Assembly (NCBI RefSeq): GCF_014697545.1
Contig: NZ_JACJSA010000030.1
Span: 1 to 64,000, forward strand
Length of the DNA stretch: 64,000 nt
Direction of reading: 5' to 3'
Source: Oscillatoria sp. FACHB-1407
GTDB taxonomy: Bacteria > Cyanobacteriota > Cyanobacteriia > Elainellales > Elainellaceae
The notes below the pieces were generated by a model, which was given only the letters and a program-made list of their open reading frames with translations, did no database searches and was not told the origin of the DNA. Of this stretch, positions 35,876 to 44,934 are shown in pieces. The translations under genes and the position numbers were made by a program. The first letter of the stretch is position 1. The number at the start of each line of letters is the position of its first letter.

Positions 35876-36871
35876 ATGAGTTTATTAGTTGTAGGTGCCA
35901 CCGGAACTTTAGGAAGGCAAGTCGTTCGTCGCGCTTTAGATGAAGGCTATGAAGTGCGCTGCTTAGTGCGTAGCTTCAAAAGGGCCGCTTTTCTAAAGGA
36001 ATGGGGTGCTGAGCTGGTGCAGGGTGATTTATGTGAACCCGACACACTCCCTCCCGCCCTGGCAGGGGTAACGGCTGTGATCGATGCGGCAACTGCCAGA
36101 GCGACTGACTCTTTAAGCATTAAAGAAGTGGATTGGGACGGTCAGGTCGCATTGATTCAAGCGGCACAAGTCGCTGGAGTAGAGCGGTTTATCTTCTTCT
36201 CTATTTTGGATGCGGAGAAATATCCCGATGTGCCTCTGATGGAAATTAAGCACTGCGTCGAAGACTTTTTGGCGGAGTCAGGTCTACAGTACACCGTCTT
36301 GCGCACGGCAGGCTTCCTTCAGGGTTTAATCGGTCAATACGCCATTCCCATCCTGGAAAAGCAAGCCGTTTGGGTCATGGGAGACACCTCAGCGATCGCC
36401 TACATCGATACTCAAGATCTGGCTAAATTTGCTGTCAAAGCACTCAAAGTACCGGAAACTGTAAATCGTACTTTCCCAGTGGTTGGCTCTAGAGCCTGGG
36501 AAGCCTACGAAATCATTCGCCTCTGTGAACGGTTGTCTGGGCAAGAAGCCAAGGTAACTCGGATGCCTCTAAACTTGCTCCGTAGCGTACGCCGCATTGC
36601 TCGGTTCTTTCAATGGACGTGGAATATTGCTGATCGCCTCGCCTTTACTGAAGTCATTGCGGCTGGTAAGCCTGTTAATGCCTCCATGGAGGAGACTTAC
36701 AAGGTGTTTGGCATTGACCCCAGTGAGGTAACGACATTAGAGGCGTACCTGCAAGACTACTTTGGTCGCATCATGAAAAAGCTCAAGGAGATTGAGTACG
36801 AGAAAGAGAAAGCTAAAGAGCGCGAACAGGCACGACGGCAGAAACGCAGCCCCTTCAAGAAACAAAACTAA
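35876..36871 (+). CDS. ycf39: Ycf39, photosystem II assembly factor
   Basis: 331 residues of the atypical short-chain dehydrogenase (NmrA-like) family. NADP-binding VVGATGTLGRQVVRRAL at the N-terminus; no Tyr-x3-Lys catalytic pair is evident, as usual for Ycf39. Ycf39 with the small CAB-like protein HliD protects newly made D1 and helps deliver chlorophyll during photosystem II repair. The C-terminal about 30 residues are strongly charged Lys/Glu/Arg. ATG start. Confidence 0.93.
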   Translation: MSLLVVGATGTLGRQVVRRALDEGYEVRCLVRSFKRAAFLKEWGAELVQGDLCEPDTLPPALAGVTAVIDAATARATDSLSIKEVDWDGQVALIQAAQVAGVERFIFFSILDAEKYPDVPLMEIKHCVEDFLAESGLQYTVLRTAGFLQGLIGQYAIPILEKQAVWVMGDTSAIAYIDTQDLAKFAVKALKVPETVNRTFPVVGSRAWEAYEIIRLCERLSGQEAKVTRMPLNLLRSVRRIARFFQWTWNIADRLAFTEVIAAGKPVNASMEETYKVFGIDPSEVTTLEAYLQDYFGRIMKKLKEIEYEKEKAKEREQARRQKRSPFKKQN

Positions 36872-37000
36872 AAGCATTGGGTTAAGCAGGGCGTAGCATT
36901 GGGTTAAGTCAATTGCTGCATCACTTTCGGTAGTTCTATCCCAATGCTGCACCCGTACAGGCAGTTCCGTTTCCTCAGGTCTTAGCACTCTCCTTGACTG

Positions 37001-37684
37001 ATGGCATTTCTAGAGCTAGTGCTCATTCGCCACGCCCAATCAACCTGGAACCAGCAACGACGAATGCAGGGTTGGGGGGATGATGCGTTAACTACCATCG
37101 GACAAGACCAAGCCAAGCGACTGGCTAAACGGTTACAAGCCGAATTTCAAGCTCCTACCCACATTTACAGCAGTCCCCTGAGGCGATCGCGCCAAACAAC
37201 TGATATTCTGCTCTCTCAAATTGAACCCATTCCCGTTGAGTATGCCGATGAATTAAAGGAGTTTCAGAATGGCATCTTCGAGGGATTGACCTGGGCAGAG
37301 GCAAAAGCATTGTACCCAGACTTATGTGCCTCGTTAGAAGCCTCACTGGACTGGTTGCCCATCCCTCAAGCCGAGTCATTACGAGAGGGGCGCGATCGCG
37401 CCCGACGGTTCCTGCAACACCTTCTCACTCATCATCACAATGGCGATCGCATCTGGGTTATCAGCCACAGTTGGCTGTTACAACAGCTCATTGCCGAACT
37501 CTTAGGGTGCGATCGCTCTTGGGGAATTTCTATTTGTAACACCGCTCTATTTGAATTTTGGTTGGATCAATCTCGCTGGCACGAAACTAACCAGAACCCA
37601 TCTCAAAATCGATGGAACACAACCCTTTGGCAAATTCGTCACTTTAACGACTGCCAACACCTCCACACGACAGAGTTACATTAG
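37001..37684 (+). CDS. Histidine phosphatase family protein
   Basis: 227 residues. RHA motif with H11 (LIRHAQSTWN), SSPLRRSRQT (second Arg), ELKEFQNGIFEGLT (proton donor Glu) and WVISHSWLLQQL (second His). All catalytic residues of the phosphoglycerate mutase-like class are present. Substrate is not indicated; the cyanobacterial homologues include phosphatases of phosphosugars. It follows ycf39 by 129 bp on the same strand. AGCATTGGGTTAAG is repeated twice in that gap. Confidence 0.85.
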   Translation: MAFLELVLIRHAQSTWNQQRRMQGWGDDALTTIGQDQAKRLAKRLQAEFQAPTHIYSSPLRRSRQTTDILLSQIEPIPVEYADELKEFQNGIFEGLTWAEAKALYPDLCASLEASLDWLPIPQAESLREGRDRARRFLQHLLTHHHNGDRIWVISHSWLLQQLIAELLGCDRSWGISICNTALFEFWLDQSRWHETNQNPSQNRWNTTLWQIRHFNDCQHLHTTELH

Positions 37685-37770
37685 AATTAGCAGCAAATAT
37701 TAATTTTTTAATCTTGCATCTTTTATCTTCATCCGTGACATTTCAAGGTTTTCTATCTTGATCTATCGCA

Positions 37771-37849
37771 ATTCCAAATGGGTTGTGAGAGGCTTATCCC
37801 GTCGGGATGCGTTTCTCACAACCCGCTTATCTTACAACTCATTTAGAAC
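37771..37849. repeat. Small palindromic repeat with nested arms
   Basis: GGGTTGTGAGA (37780-37790) and TCTCACAACCC (37814-37824) enclose ATCCCgtcGGGAT; outside, ATTCCAAATGGGTTGTGAG (37771-37789) is matched imperfectly by AGTTCTAAATGAGTTGTAAG read back from 37849. It is MITE-like in form but a single copy in this window. It lies in the 300-base gap before the next gene. Confidence 0.55.
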
Positions 37850-37991
37850 TACTATGATTCACACTTGTCATTTATCTATAAAATGCTTGAAAGTAGACCA
37901 TATCCCGCAATCTTACGCTTGAGTTATTGTTAGAGACAGGAACGACAGCTTCATTTCTTAACCAGACATTGCTCAGGACTTTCTACCGCAT

Positions 37992-38885
37992 ATGGTTGGT
38001 TTGACTATGGTTGACCCGATTGACGATATCGCCAGACAAGCCCGCCAGGGGAGTGTTTCAGCGATTATTCAAGTCTTGAATGAAAAGTTGGTAGACTCTG
38101 GAGTTAGAACCAGAGCAATTTTTGCTGATGGCGTGTTGCAACTTCTATGTGAGGCGGCAACTCCAGAACAGCTAGAACAGACAACTTTAGTCGATCGGAT
38201 TCGGCAAATTTTAGAGTCGATTCAGCCACGTAATATTCGTCGAATCAACATTAACAGCCGTATTGTGCGGGAACAGCAACTCCTCTGGTTAGAGGAAGTT
38301 AACCGTGACCCTGAACACCAATTGCTGTGGTCGCAAGAAATTACTCTGGCTCGGATGAATCCTCTCAAACGCCTGTTTGAGGATTGGTTTGCTGAGAAAC
38401 CTGAATATGCTAAAACGCTGCCCAAAACCAACCGAGAAAACAAAGCTCAACAACACTTTTGGCGTGGGCTAGTCGGCGGAGTTAGTTTTAGCTTGTTGCT
38501 GTTGTTGGTAGGATGGGTTGTTGCAGATTGGATGGGGTTACGACTCGGTTCTCAAATTCAAGCTGTGACGACTCCCACTGATGAAGCCAGTCCTACCCCG
38601 GCGGCTCCATCTCAGCCTGATCCCTTTGTTCAAGCGGTGCGAATTGCAGAGCAGGCAGTCGTGGATGGACAATCTGCACAAACCCCCGCAGATTGGTTAG
38701 ATCTGGCAGCGCGATGGCAACGGGCATCGGATCTGATGGCACAGATTCCACCGGGAGATAGTCGTTATAAAACGGCTCAAGACCGCACTCAGGTCTACCG
38801 CCAAAATAGTGAAGTCGCCATGCTCAAAGCTGAACGACAACGCCAACAACCTGCTGCAAACGTAAAACCTTCTCCTAACAACTGA
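37992..38885 (+). CDS. Conserved cyanobacterial protein with one membrane segment
   Basis: 297 residues. Residues 1-125 are soluble, with a helical pattern and a charged middle (QPRNIRRININSRIVREQQ). A membrane segment about 157-178 is followed by a Pro/Ala/Thr linker and a periplasmic helical domain (about 215-280, TPADWLDLAARWQRASDL). I do not recognise a named family. The next gene, ispF, starts 18 bp later, so a shared transcript is likely. The start may also be ATG 38007. Confidence 0.65.
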   Translation: MVGLTMVDPIDDIARQARQGSVSAIIQVLNEKLVDSGVRTRAIFADGVLQLLCEAATPEQLEQTTLVDRIRQILESIQPRNIRRININSRIVREQQLLWLEEVNRDPEHQLLWSQEITLARMNPLKRLFEDWFAEKPEYAKTLPKTNRENKAQQHFWRGLVGGVSFSLLLLLVGWVVADWMGLRLGSQIQAVTTPTDEASPTPAAPSQPDPFVQAVRIAEQAVVDGQSAQTPADWLDLAARWQRASDLMAQIPPGDSRYKTAQDRTQVYRQNSEVAMLKAERQRQQPAANVKPSPNN

Positions 38886-38903
38886 GCTGTATTTCTTAAA
38901 GAT

Positions 38904-39392
38904 ATGAATATCCGCATTGGTAATGGGTACGATATTCACCGTCTGGTGAGCGATCGCCCCCTGATTTTGGGTGGTGTCAAGATTCCCCATGAGTTGGGTT
39001 TGTTGGGGCACAGTGATGCCGATGTGTTAACCCACGCCATTATGGACGCTATGTTGGGAGCGTTGAGCCTGGGCGATATCGGTCACTACTTTCCACCCAG
39101 CGACCCCAAATGGAAAGGAGCCGATAGCCTGGTTCTACTGGAGCAGGTCAATCAGCTTGTGCGCTCTAAAGGATGGCAGGTCAGTAATCTAGACTCCGTG
39201 ATTGTGGCAGAACGCCCCAAGCTCAAACCCCACATTCAAGCGATGCGCGATCGCCTTGCCACAGTGTTACACCTCACCCCCGATCAGGTTGGAGTGAAAG
39301 CCACGACCAATGAGCAACTGGGTCCAGTCGGTCGCGAGGAAGGAATCGCAGCGTATGCGATCGCTCTTTTGACTAAAGGGAGTGGGGAGTAG
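38904..39392 (+). CDS. ispF: 2-C-methyl-D-erythritol 2,4-cyclodiphosphate synthase
   Basis: 162 residues, usual IspF length. D10 and H12 (YDIH) and H44-type [15 protein letters not shown] supply the metal ligands; [19 protein letters not shown] and [20 protein letters not shown] complete the family. Fifth step of the non-mevalonate isoprenoid pathway, feeding carotenoids, phytol and quinones. Confidence 0.97.
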   Translation: MNIRIGNGYDIHRLVSDRPLILGGVKIPHELGLLGHSDADVLTHAIMDAMLGALSLGDIGHYFPPSDPKWKGADSLVLLEQVNQLVRSKGWQVSNLDSVIVAERPKLKPHIQAMRDRLATVLHLTPDQVGVKATTNEQLGPVGREEGIAAYAIALLTKGSGE

Positions 39393-39586
39393 GGAATGGG
39401 GAATGGAGAGTATAGCTGTTGTCAGATCAGTGCAATACAACGAACTCCCTTAACTCTTTTGATGGCTTGCCCTGACTATTAACCCTTCCTCCCCACCCCC
39501 GACACCCCTTTTCTATTCCCCTCCCAGACGTTTTTTCTTGCGTCCGATATAGTAGAGGTTGGATGTAAACAACCTTTAAGCTCACT

Positions 39587-40300
39587 ATGGCTGTTAATCT
39601 GGTTCAAGATGCTGCTGGTAGGCAGTTACCTGCCCAGGATGCACCGTTGCTTAGGCAGGTTTTCGCGGCTATTACGGCAGAAAGTTGCCCAACTTCGTTC
39701 AACTTCCATTTACACACAGTTTGTTCGGATGGCAGGCTTCAACCTGAACAGTTGATGGAGCAGGCGATCGCCTTAGGACTCAAAGGATTAGCCATCACTG
39801 ATCACCACAGCACCAACGGCTATCGTCGAGCACAGCAATGGTTGTCACAACAGTCCTCGATGATTGTGGAGGATGACCACCCCTTGCCTCACTTGTGGAC
39901 GGGCATGGAAATTAATGCCCTGTTGTTAGACGATGAGGTGCATATCCTGGCATATGCCTTTGATCCAGATCACGAGGCATTGCAACGCTACATGCAACGG
40001 GAAACCGCACAGGGTGAATTTTACAAAGCAGACAATATTATCAACGCCATTCATACAGCGGGCGGACTGGCAGTCCTGGCACATCCAGCCCGCTACAGGC
40101 GATCGCACTATGAGTTAATTCCAGCGGCAGCCGAAATGGGCCTCGATGGCATTGAAACCTATTATGCTTACAACAATCCCAGTCCCTGGGTGCCCAGCCC
40201 CCGACAAACTCAAGAAGTGTATGAACTGGGACGGGTATGGGGGTTATTGCAAACTTGTGGCACTGACACGCATGGTTTGAGTCTGTTACAACGGCTTTAG
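39587..40300 (+). CDS. PHP-domain metal-dependent phosphoesterase-like protein
   Basis: 237 residues. The PHP N-terminal HLHTVCSDGRL, the ITDHHSTNGYRRAQ and AHPARYRRSHYEL motifs and GTDTHG near the end provide the metal-binding His/Asp set. Related PHP proteins hydrolyse 3',5'-nucleoside phosphates (pAp) or RNA ends. Substrate not determined here. It lies alone with short STRR-like C-rich tracts upstream (39395-39540). Confidence 0.85.
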   Translation: MAVNLVQDAAGRQLPAQDAPLLRQVFAAITAESCPTSFNFHLHTVCSDGRLQPEQLMEQAIALGLKGLAITDHHSTNGYRRAQQWLSQQSSMIVEDDHPLPHLWTGMEINALLLDDEVHILAYAFDPDHEALQRYMQRETAQGEFYKADNIINAIHTAGGLAVLAHPARYRRSHYELIPAAAEMGLDGIETYYAYNNPSPWVPSPRQTQEVYELGRVWGLLQTCGTDTHGLSLLQRL

Positions 40301-40340
40301 CCAACCTCCCGTCGTTGATTTAGTAAACCCTGGCTTTTCG

Positions 40341-40384
40341 GAAGCCCAAATCGACTCGCCAGGTGTTGAACCCCAATTGACCCT
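40341..40384 (+). repeat. Family C repeat, right-end fragment
   Basis: GACTCGCCAGGTGTTGAACC...AATTGACCCTAAC matches the right end of copy 5 (26470-26500). It reaches the stop codon of the rhomboid gene on the other strand. Confidence 0.45.
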
Positions 40385-41012
40385 AACCGACGGGAACCAG
40401 GCGTTCAAGAGCAGGTAACCAGGCAGCAGCCAGGAAACCACCTAACAGACCAAAGAGATGCCCTTCCCAGGAGATTCCTTTTTGCGCGGGAAGGATGCCC
40501 AGCAGCGATTGCGAGTAGAAAATTCCTACGAACAGGGAGATTACACTGGTCGTGGTATCTCGTTTGAAGTATCCATATAACAATAAAAAACCCAGGTAGC
40601 CAAATACTACTCCACTAGCACCGAGGTGAATGCTGTCCGGTTTGCCAAACAGCCAAACTCCCAAGCCACTAGCGATCGCCACAATGATCGTGACGATATA
40701 GAACTGTGTGATTCCCTGAAGCAACACTAACCAACCCAAAATAATGAAGGGCAAGGTGTTGCCAAAGAGATGGTTACCATCGCCATGTAAGAATGGCGCA
40801 AGCCCAATACTGAATATTCCACTGGGGTCACGAGGGCGAATTCCTAGATGGTTCAACGTGCCTCCCACCATGACATTAAAGGCAGAAATCCCCCAAGTCA
40901 CCACGATAAAATCAGCCAAAATATTGGCACGCTCTCGCCAATCCTCTGGCAACCCTCCTGTAAATAGGATGGTGATGCAAACAACGTAGATAAAAATTTG
41001 TTCTTGTTTCAC
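40383..41012 (-). CDS. Rhomboid-family intramembrane serine protease
   Basis: 209 residues with about six membrane segments. The catalytic Ser133 is in GASGVVFGYLG, the His185 in SWEGHLFGLLGG; N85 in HLFGN is the oxyanion-site residue. The catalytic dyad is complete, so it should be active. Substrates unknown. The first segment may act as a signal anchor. Confidence 0.9.
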   Translation of the reverse strand: MKQEQIFIYVVCITILFTGGLPEDWRERANILADFIVVTWGISAFNVMVGGTLNHLGIRPRDPSGIFSIGLAPFLHGDGNHLFGNTLPFIILGWLVLLQGITQFYIVTIIVAIASGLGVWLFGKPDSIHLGASGVVFGYLGFLLLYGYFKRDTTTSVISLFVGIFYSQSLLGILPAQKGISWEGHLFGLLGGFLAAAWLPALERLVPVG

Positions 41013-41089
41013 CGATTTAGAGTTGCAACATAGGAGCGTAATTCTCTGTACGTCGTAGATGCTCCTCTAAGATAATTCCCCTAAGGAAT

Positions 41090-41134
41090 GCGAATTGCAA
41101 TTCTGGGGACAGGGGCATGGCATTTGCCATGCCC
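41090..41134. repeat. Palindromic pair before the PBP stop
   Basis: GAATTGCAATTC (12-bp palindrome) and GGGCATGGCA-TT-TGCCATGCCC (10-bp arms, 41113-41122 and 41125-41134). It lies just downstream of the PBP gene; there is no T-run. The second stem resembles the family A core in design. Confidence 0.5.
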
Positions 41135-41177
41135 TTACAGTAAATCATCAGTTGTGCAGGTTGTTTAATCTACGATC

Positions 41178-43574
41178 CTAAGGCGCAGCAGGAGCGGCAG
41201 GCTCAGGCGCGGGCTCAACAGGAACAACCATCGGCGGAGGGGCAGGCTCAGGCGCAGCAGCAGGCTCAGGTGCCGCAGCAGGCTCAGGTGCGGGAGGAGC
41301 CGCATCGACTGCTGGAGCAGCACCTTCATCTCCACCTGAGTCTTCACCCTTGGGGGTCGAATCAACGGGTTCTGAATAGTCGCGTTGCTCTCGTTCTCCC
41401 CGATCTTGTGACTCAGAGGCAGAAGAATCGTTGCGCTCAGTTTCGTTATCTGATGCCGCGCTTTGGTTGCTGACGCGACGAGGCTTGACTGGGCGCAAAT
41501 CAATGGTTGCTCTGCGTCCTTCCAGACGGGGTAATTCGGGAAATTCCTCTGCTGGAATTTCATCCACCACTTCCCGCATAAAGTCGTTCCAGGTGCGAGC
41601 CGCCGTGCTACTCGCTCCCCAGGTCGGACGGTTGTTATCGTTACCTAACCAAACCCCAGTAACCATTTGAGGAATATAGCCAATAAACCAGAGGTCACGT
41701 CTTTCCTCAGAGGTTCCTGTTTTACCCGCCACCTGGCGATCGCGCAGTCGTGCCCGTGCTCCAGTACCACCTTCCACGACTCCCCTCAACATCCAGGTCA
41801 TGATAGCAGCACTATCCTCATCAACTGCCTGCTTTGGTTCAAAATCGGCTTCGTACAACACTTCCCCATAGCGATTGGTAATGCGAATGATGCCGTGGGG
41901 TTCCACATGCCGTCCGCCATATGCCAGGGTGCCGTAAGCACTGGTCAACTCCAGCAAATTCACTTCTGAGGCACCCAATGCCAGCGAGTAAGTAGGCATC
42001 AATTCTGATTTGATCCCCATGCGCTCAGCCATCTGAACCACAGGATCAAACCCCACATCGATCAGGGCTTTAACCGCAACGACGTTAACCGAGGAGATTA
42101 ACGCATCCCGAATTGAAAGGTTGCCTCGATAGCTTCTGCCATAGTTTTGGGGTTCATAGCCATCCACCACAAATTTGGCATCGACGTAGCTCTTATAGGG
42201 AGAGAACCCCCCTGCGATCGCCGTGGTGTAAACAAAAACTTTGAAGGTAGAACCGGGTTGTCGCAAAGCTTGTGTTGCCCGGTTAAATTGGCTCTTATTA
42301 AAATCATCGCCACCCACCAGAGCCTTAATTTCGCCTGTTCGGGGGTCGATCGCCACCAGAGCCGCCTGGGTGAAATTTTGCCCAGGACCGTAGTTTTTGA
42401 TCGCGTTGATCACCGTCTCCTGAGCTTGCTGCTGCCACTCTGGATTCAACGTCGTCTCAACTGTTAACCCACCCAATTCCAGGTCTTCTTGCGAGACGTA
42501 GTTAGGCAGCTGTTGCTGAATGTAAGAGGTGAAATAGGGAGTGCTGCTGTAGAGGTTTCGGGGGGTGCTGGGTTTTAGGGTTAAGGGGGCAGCAACAGCT
42601 TGATCCATCTCTGCCTGGGTGATGAACCCTGTCTCAACCATACGAGCCAACACAATATTGCGTCGCTGGCGAGCAACTTCCAAATTGACTAAGGGTGAGT
42701 AAGCACTGGGGGCAGGCGGCATTCCTGCAATCATCGCCATCTCTGACAAGGTCAAGTCGTCTACAGGCTTACTGAAATAAACCCAGGCAGCATCCGCTAC
42801 ACCGTAAGCACCCGACCCCAAATAGACCAGATTGAGATACCGTTCCAGGATTTGCTCTTTGGTCAATTCTTCTTCAATCTTTTGAGCCAGCAATGCTTCT
42901 CTTAATTTGCGATCGAGGCTGCGATCCTGGTCAAGAAAGACGATTCGAGCCACCTGCTGGGTGATGGTGCTCCCTCCTTCAACGACTTCTCCAGCCGAGA
43001 CATTGGCGACCACAGCACGGGCGATCGCCTGGTAGTCAACCCCCGTATGCTCATAAAAGTTCTGATCCTCAGAGGCAATAAACGCCTCTACCAGCTGAGG
43101 TGGGATCTGGTCAAACGATAGCTTTTCGCGAGTGGCGGGTCCTAACTGCTGCAAAACTGACCCATCAGCTGCCTTGATTGTCAAGGTTCCATCTCGCACA
43201 AAGGTCAACACTTCGGCTGTATCCGGCAATTCACCCCGAATCCGATTAACCGCGTCGTAGGCAGACACCGCGCCACCCCCAACACTGGCACTCACACCCA
43301 AAATCACCCATACCCACCACCGTTGATAAATGGGTTTGCGGCGGCGGGGAGGTCTTTGAGTACCGGGTTGCGGTGTCTCTGGAGAGGAGGTTTTGCGAGA
43401 TACCGATCCAGGCTGCCTCGGCAACTGAGGAGGTGCAGACGATTCAACAAACCCGTTTCCATCTTGTAGATGGTTGGTATTCGGCGTTCCATTAGATGCC
43501 CCGTGATTGGACTTACGAGAGGCAGAGTTGCCCCTGGTGGAGATCGCTTTGAGCCTTGAGATAAAATCTGTCAC
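41178..43574 (-). CDS. Class A penicillin-binding protein (PBP1A-type)
   Basis: 798 residues. A Lys/Arg/Pro-rich cytosolic N-terminus, one membrane segment (about 86-103), a GT51 transglycosylase domain with E169 (ASEDQNFYEHTG) and GGSTITQQ, then a transpeptidase domain with GSTFK (Ser near 440), SVN and KTGTS (near 617). A 130-residue acidic Glu/Pro/Ala tail follows, as in several cyanobacterial PBPs. It makes and crosslinks peptidoglycan at the cytoplasmic membrane. Confidence 0.95.
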   Translation of the reverse strand: MTDFISRLKAISTRGNSASRKSNHGASNGTPNTNHLQDGNGFVESSAPPQLPRQPGSVSRKTSSPETPQPGTQRPPRRRKPIYQRWWVWVILGVSASVGGGAVSAYDAVNRIRGELPDTAEVLTFVRDGTLTIKAADGSVLQQLGPATREKLSFDQIPPQLVEAFIASEDQNFYEHTGVDYQAIARAVVANVSAGEVVEGGSTITQQVARIVFLDQDRSLDRKLREALLAQKIEEELTKEQILERYLNLVYLGSGAYGVADAAWVYFSKPVDDLTLSEMAMIAGMPPAPSAYSPLVNLEVARQRRNIVLARMVETGFITQAEMDQAVAAPLTLKPSTPRNLYSSTPYFTSYIQQQLPNYVSQEDLELGGLTVETTLNPEWQQQAQETVINAIKNYGPGQNFTQAALVAIDPRTGEIKALVGGDDFNKSQFNRATQALRQPGSTFKVFVYTTAIAGGFSPYKSYVDAKFVVDGYEPQNYGRSYRGNLSIRDALISSVNVVAVKALIDVGFDPVVQMAERMGIKSELMPTYSLALGASEVNLLELTSAYGTLAYGGRHVEPHGIIRITNRYGEVLYEADFEPKQAVDEDSAAIMTWMLRGVVEGGTGARARLRDRQVAGKTGTSEERRDLWFIGYIPQMVTGVWLGNDNNRPTWGASSTAARTWNDFMREVVDEIPAEEFPELPRLEGRRATIDLRPVKPRRVSNQSAASDNETERNDSSASESQDRGEREQRDYSEPVDSTPKGEDSGGDEGAAPAVDAAPPAPEPAAAPEPAAAPEPAPPPMVVPVEPAPEPAAPAAP

Positions 43575-43770
43575 GTTAGTTCCTCACACACCAACTGGGG
43601 CTAACAGAACCCCAATTCTACGACTTAATTGCTTCGTGCATTTGTAACGGGATCACAGAGTCTACACCCACTATAGATAAACCGATAGCAGTTCACACTA
43701 TAAACTACGTCAGGGATCGTTAACTTTCACCACAAAACACTACCTGGCTTTACATGCCATCAACAGGTTA

Positions 43771-44826
43771 TCAAACCCCGGCGTGACCAAGGGCTAACGC
43801 TGTCACTAACATGCCCAATACCAGAAAGGGTTGAGCACTGGCTTGATACTTCACATCGTTTTCTATCGGATTCCGCAAAAAGTACATATCTTGAAATGTA
43901 ATTTGCGGGATGATGAGCAGGATCAGAATGGTCGCATACAGATTCTGACGAATGCCGATCAGATAGGCAGCCACACCAGACTGGAAGATATCAATCATTA
44001 AGACACAGATCCAGGCGGCGGCAGTAATGCCAAACATCACAGGCAGTGATTTCAACCCAAGTTGGCGATCGCCCTCCACACTTTTGAAGTCATTGACGAC
44101 CGCAATCCCCAGACCAGAGAGGCTGTAGAACAAGGTCAACAGCACAATTGTGGGGTTGAGATCACCAAACAGCGCGTGTCCTGTCCACCAGGGCAAGGCG
44201 ATGTAGCTGGCTCCCAACGCATAGCAACCCAACCAACCATTCTGCTTTAGTTTCAGCGGTGGAGCGGAATAGATGTAGGAGAGGAAGGAACCCCCGATCG
44301 CCAATACTGTAATCGTTGGGAACTCGTGCCCTGCCCAGACATCCAAAGCGTAGGCGATCGCAATCCCCGCAATCAGCAGAACCCAAATTTGGGTGATTAC
44401 CTGGGGAATGGAAATCGCTCCGGAAGGGATGGGGCGGTAGGGTTCGTTAATCGCGTCGATCTCGCGATCGTAATAGTCGTTGAGAATCTGGGTATACCCG
44501 GTCAACAGAGGTCCTGCCAGGAACATACAAGCCGCTGAGATCAGAAAGTTTTCCAGAGTCCAGGTGTAATGCCCCGACGAGGCAGCACCACAAATCACAC
44601 CCCACATCAGCGGAATCCAGGTGATCGGCTTCATCAGTTGCAGGCGAATTTTCCAGATCGAAGTTTCACCCGCTTGTGCCCCTTTCATGCCCAACAGTTG
44701 CCGTGTCTTGGCACTGCGATCGCCCTTAGAGGAAGGCTGTTCAGCATTACTGGTCGGCATAGCTGTAACCGCATCTGAGGAAACGCCTGAATCAGGCATG
44801 GAGGAAGGAGAGGGAGACTCAGACAT
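43771..44826 (-). CDS. chlG: Chlorophyll synthase
   Basis: 351 residues, UbiA-superfamily prenyltransferase with about eight membrane segments. NDYYDREIDAINEPYRPIPSGAIS carries the Asp-rich motif of ChlG, and VNDFKSVEGDRQLGLKSLP is the second. It attaches geranylgeranyl or phytyl to chlorophyllide in the last step of chlorophyll a synthesis. It lies 108 bp after the Get3d-type gene on the same strand, so co-expression is likely. Confidence 0.96.
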   Translation of the reverse strand: MSESPSPSSMPDSGVSSDAVTAMPTSNAEQPSSKGDRSAKTRQLLGMKGAQAGETSIWKIRLQLMKPITWIPLMWGVICGAASSGHYTWTLENFLISAACMFLAGPLLTGYTQILNDYYDREIDAINEPYRPIPSGAISIPQVITQIWVLLIAGIAIAYALDVWAGHEFPTITVLAIGGSFLSYIYSAPPLKLKQNGWLGCYALGASYIALPWWTGHALFGDLNPTIVLLTLFYSLSGLGIAVVNDFKSVEGDRQLGLKSLPVMFGITAAAWICVLMIDIFQSGVAAYLIGIRQNLYATILILLIIPQITFQDMYFLRNPIENDVKYQASAQPFLVLGMLVTALALGHAGV

Positions 44827-44934
44827 GAGAACTATGGCTCTGTTACGAGTAGGGTGTGCAAATAGAGTGGGTCAACCGTCTAGATTACCGCTAATTGTGA
44901 AGCATTATGAAATAATTTCAAGTTTCTAGCCATC

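Noticed and set aside
41270-41670. Plus-strand frames opposite the PBP gene tail
   Set aside because: Shadows of the Pro/Ala/Glu-rich tail on the other strand.
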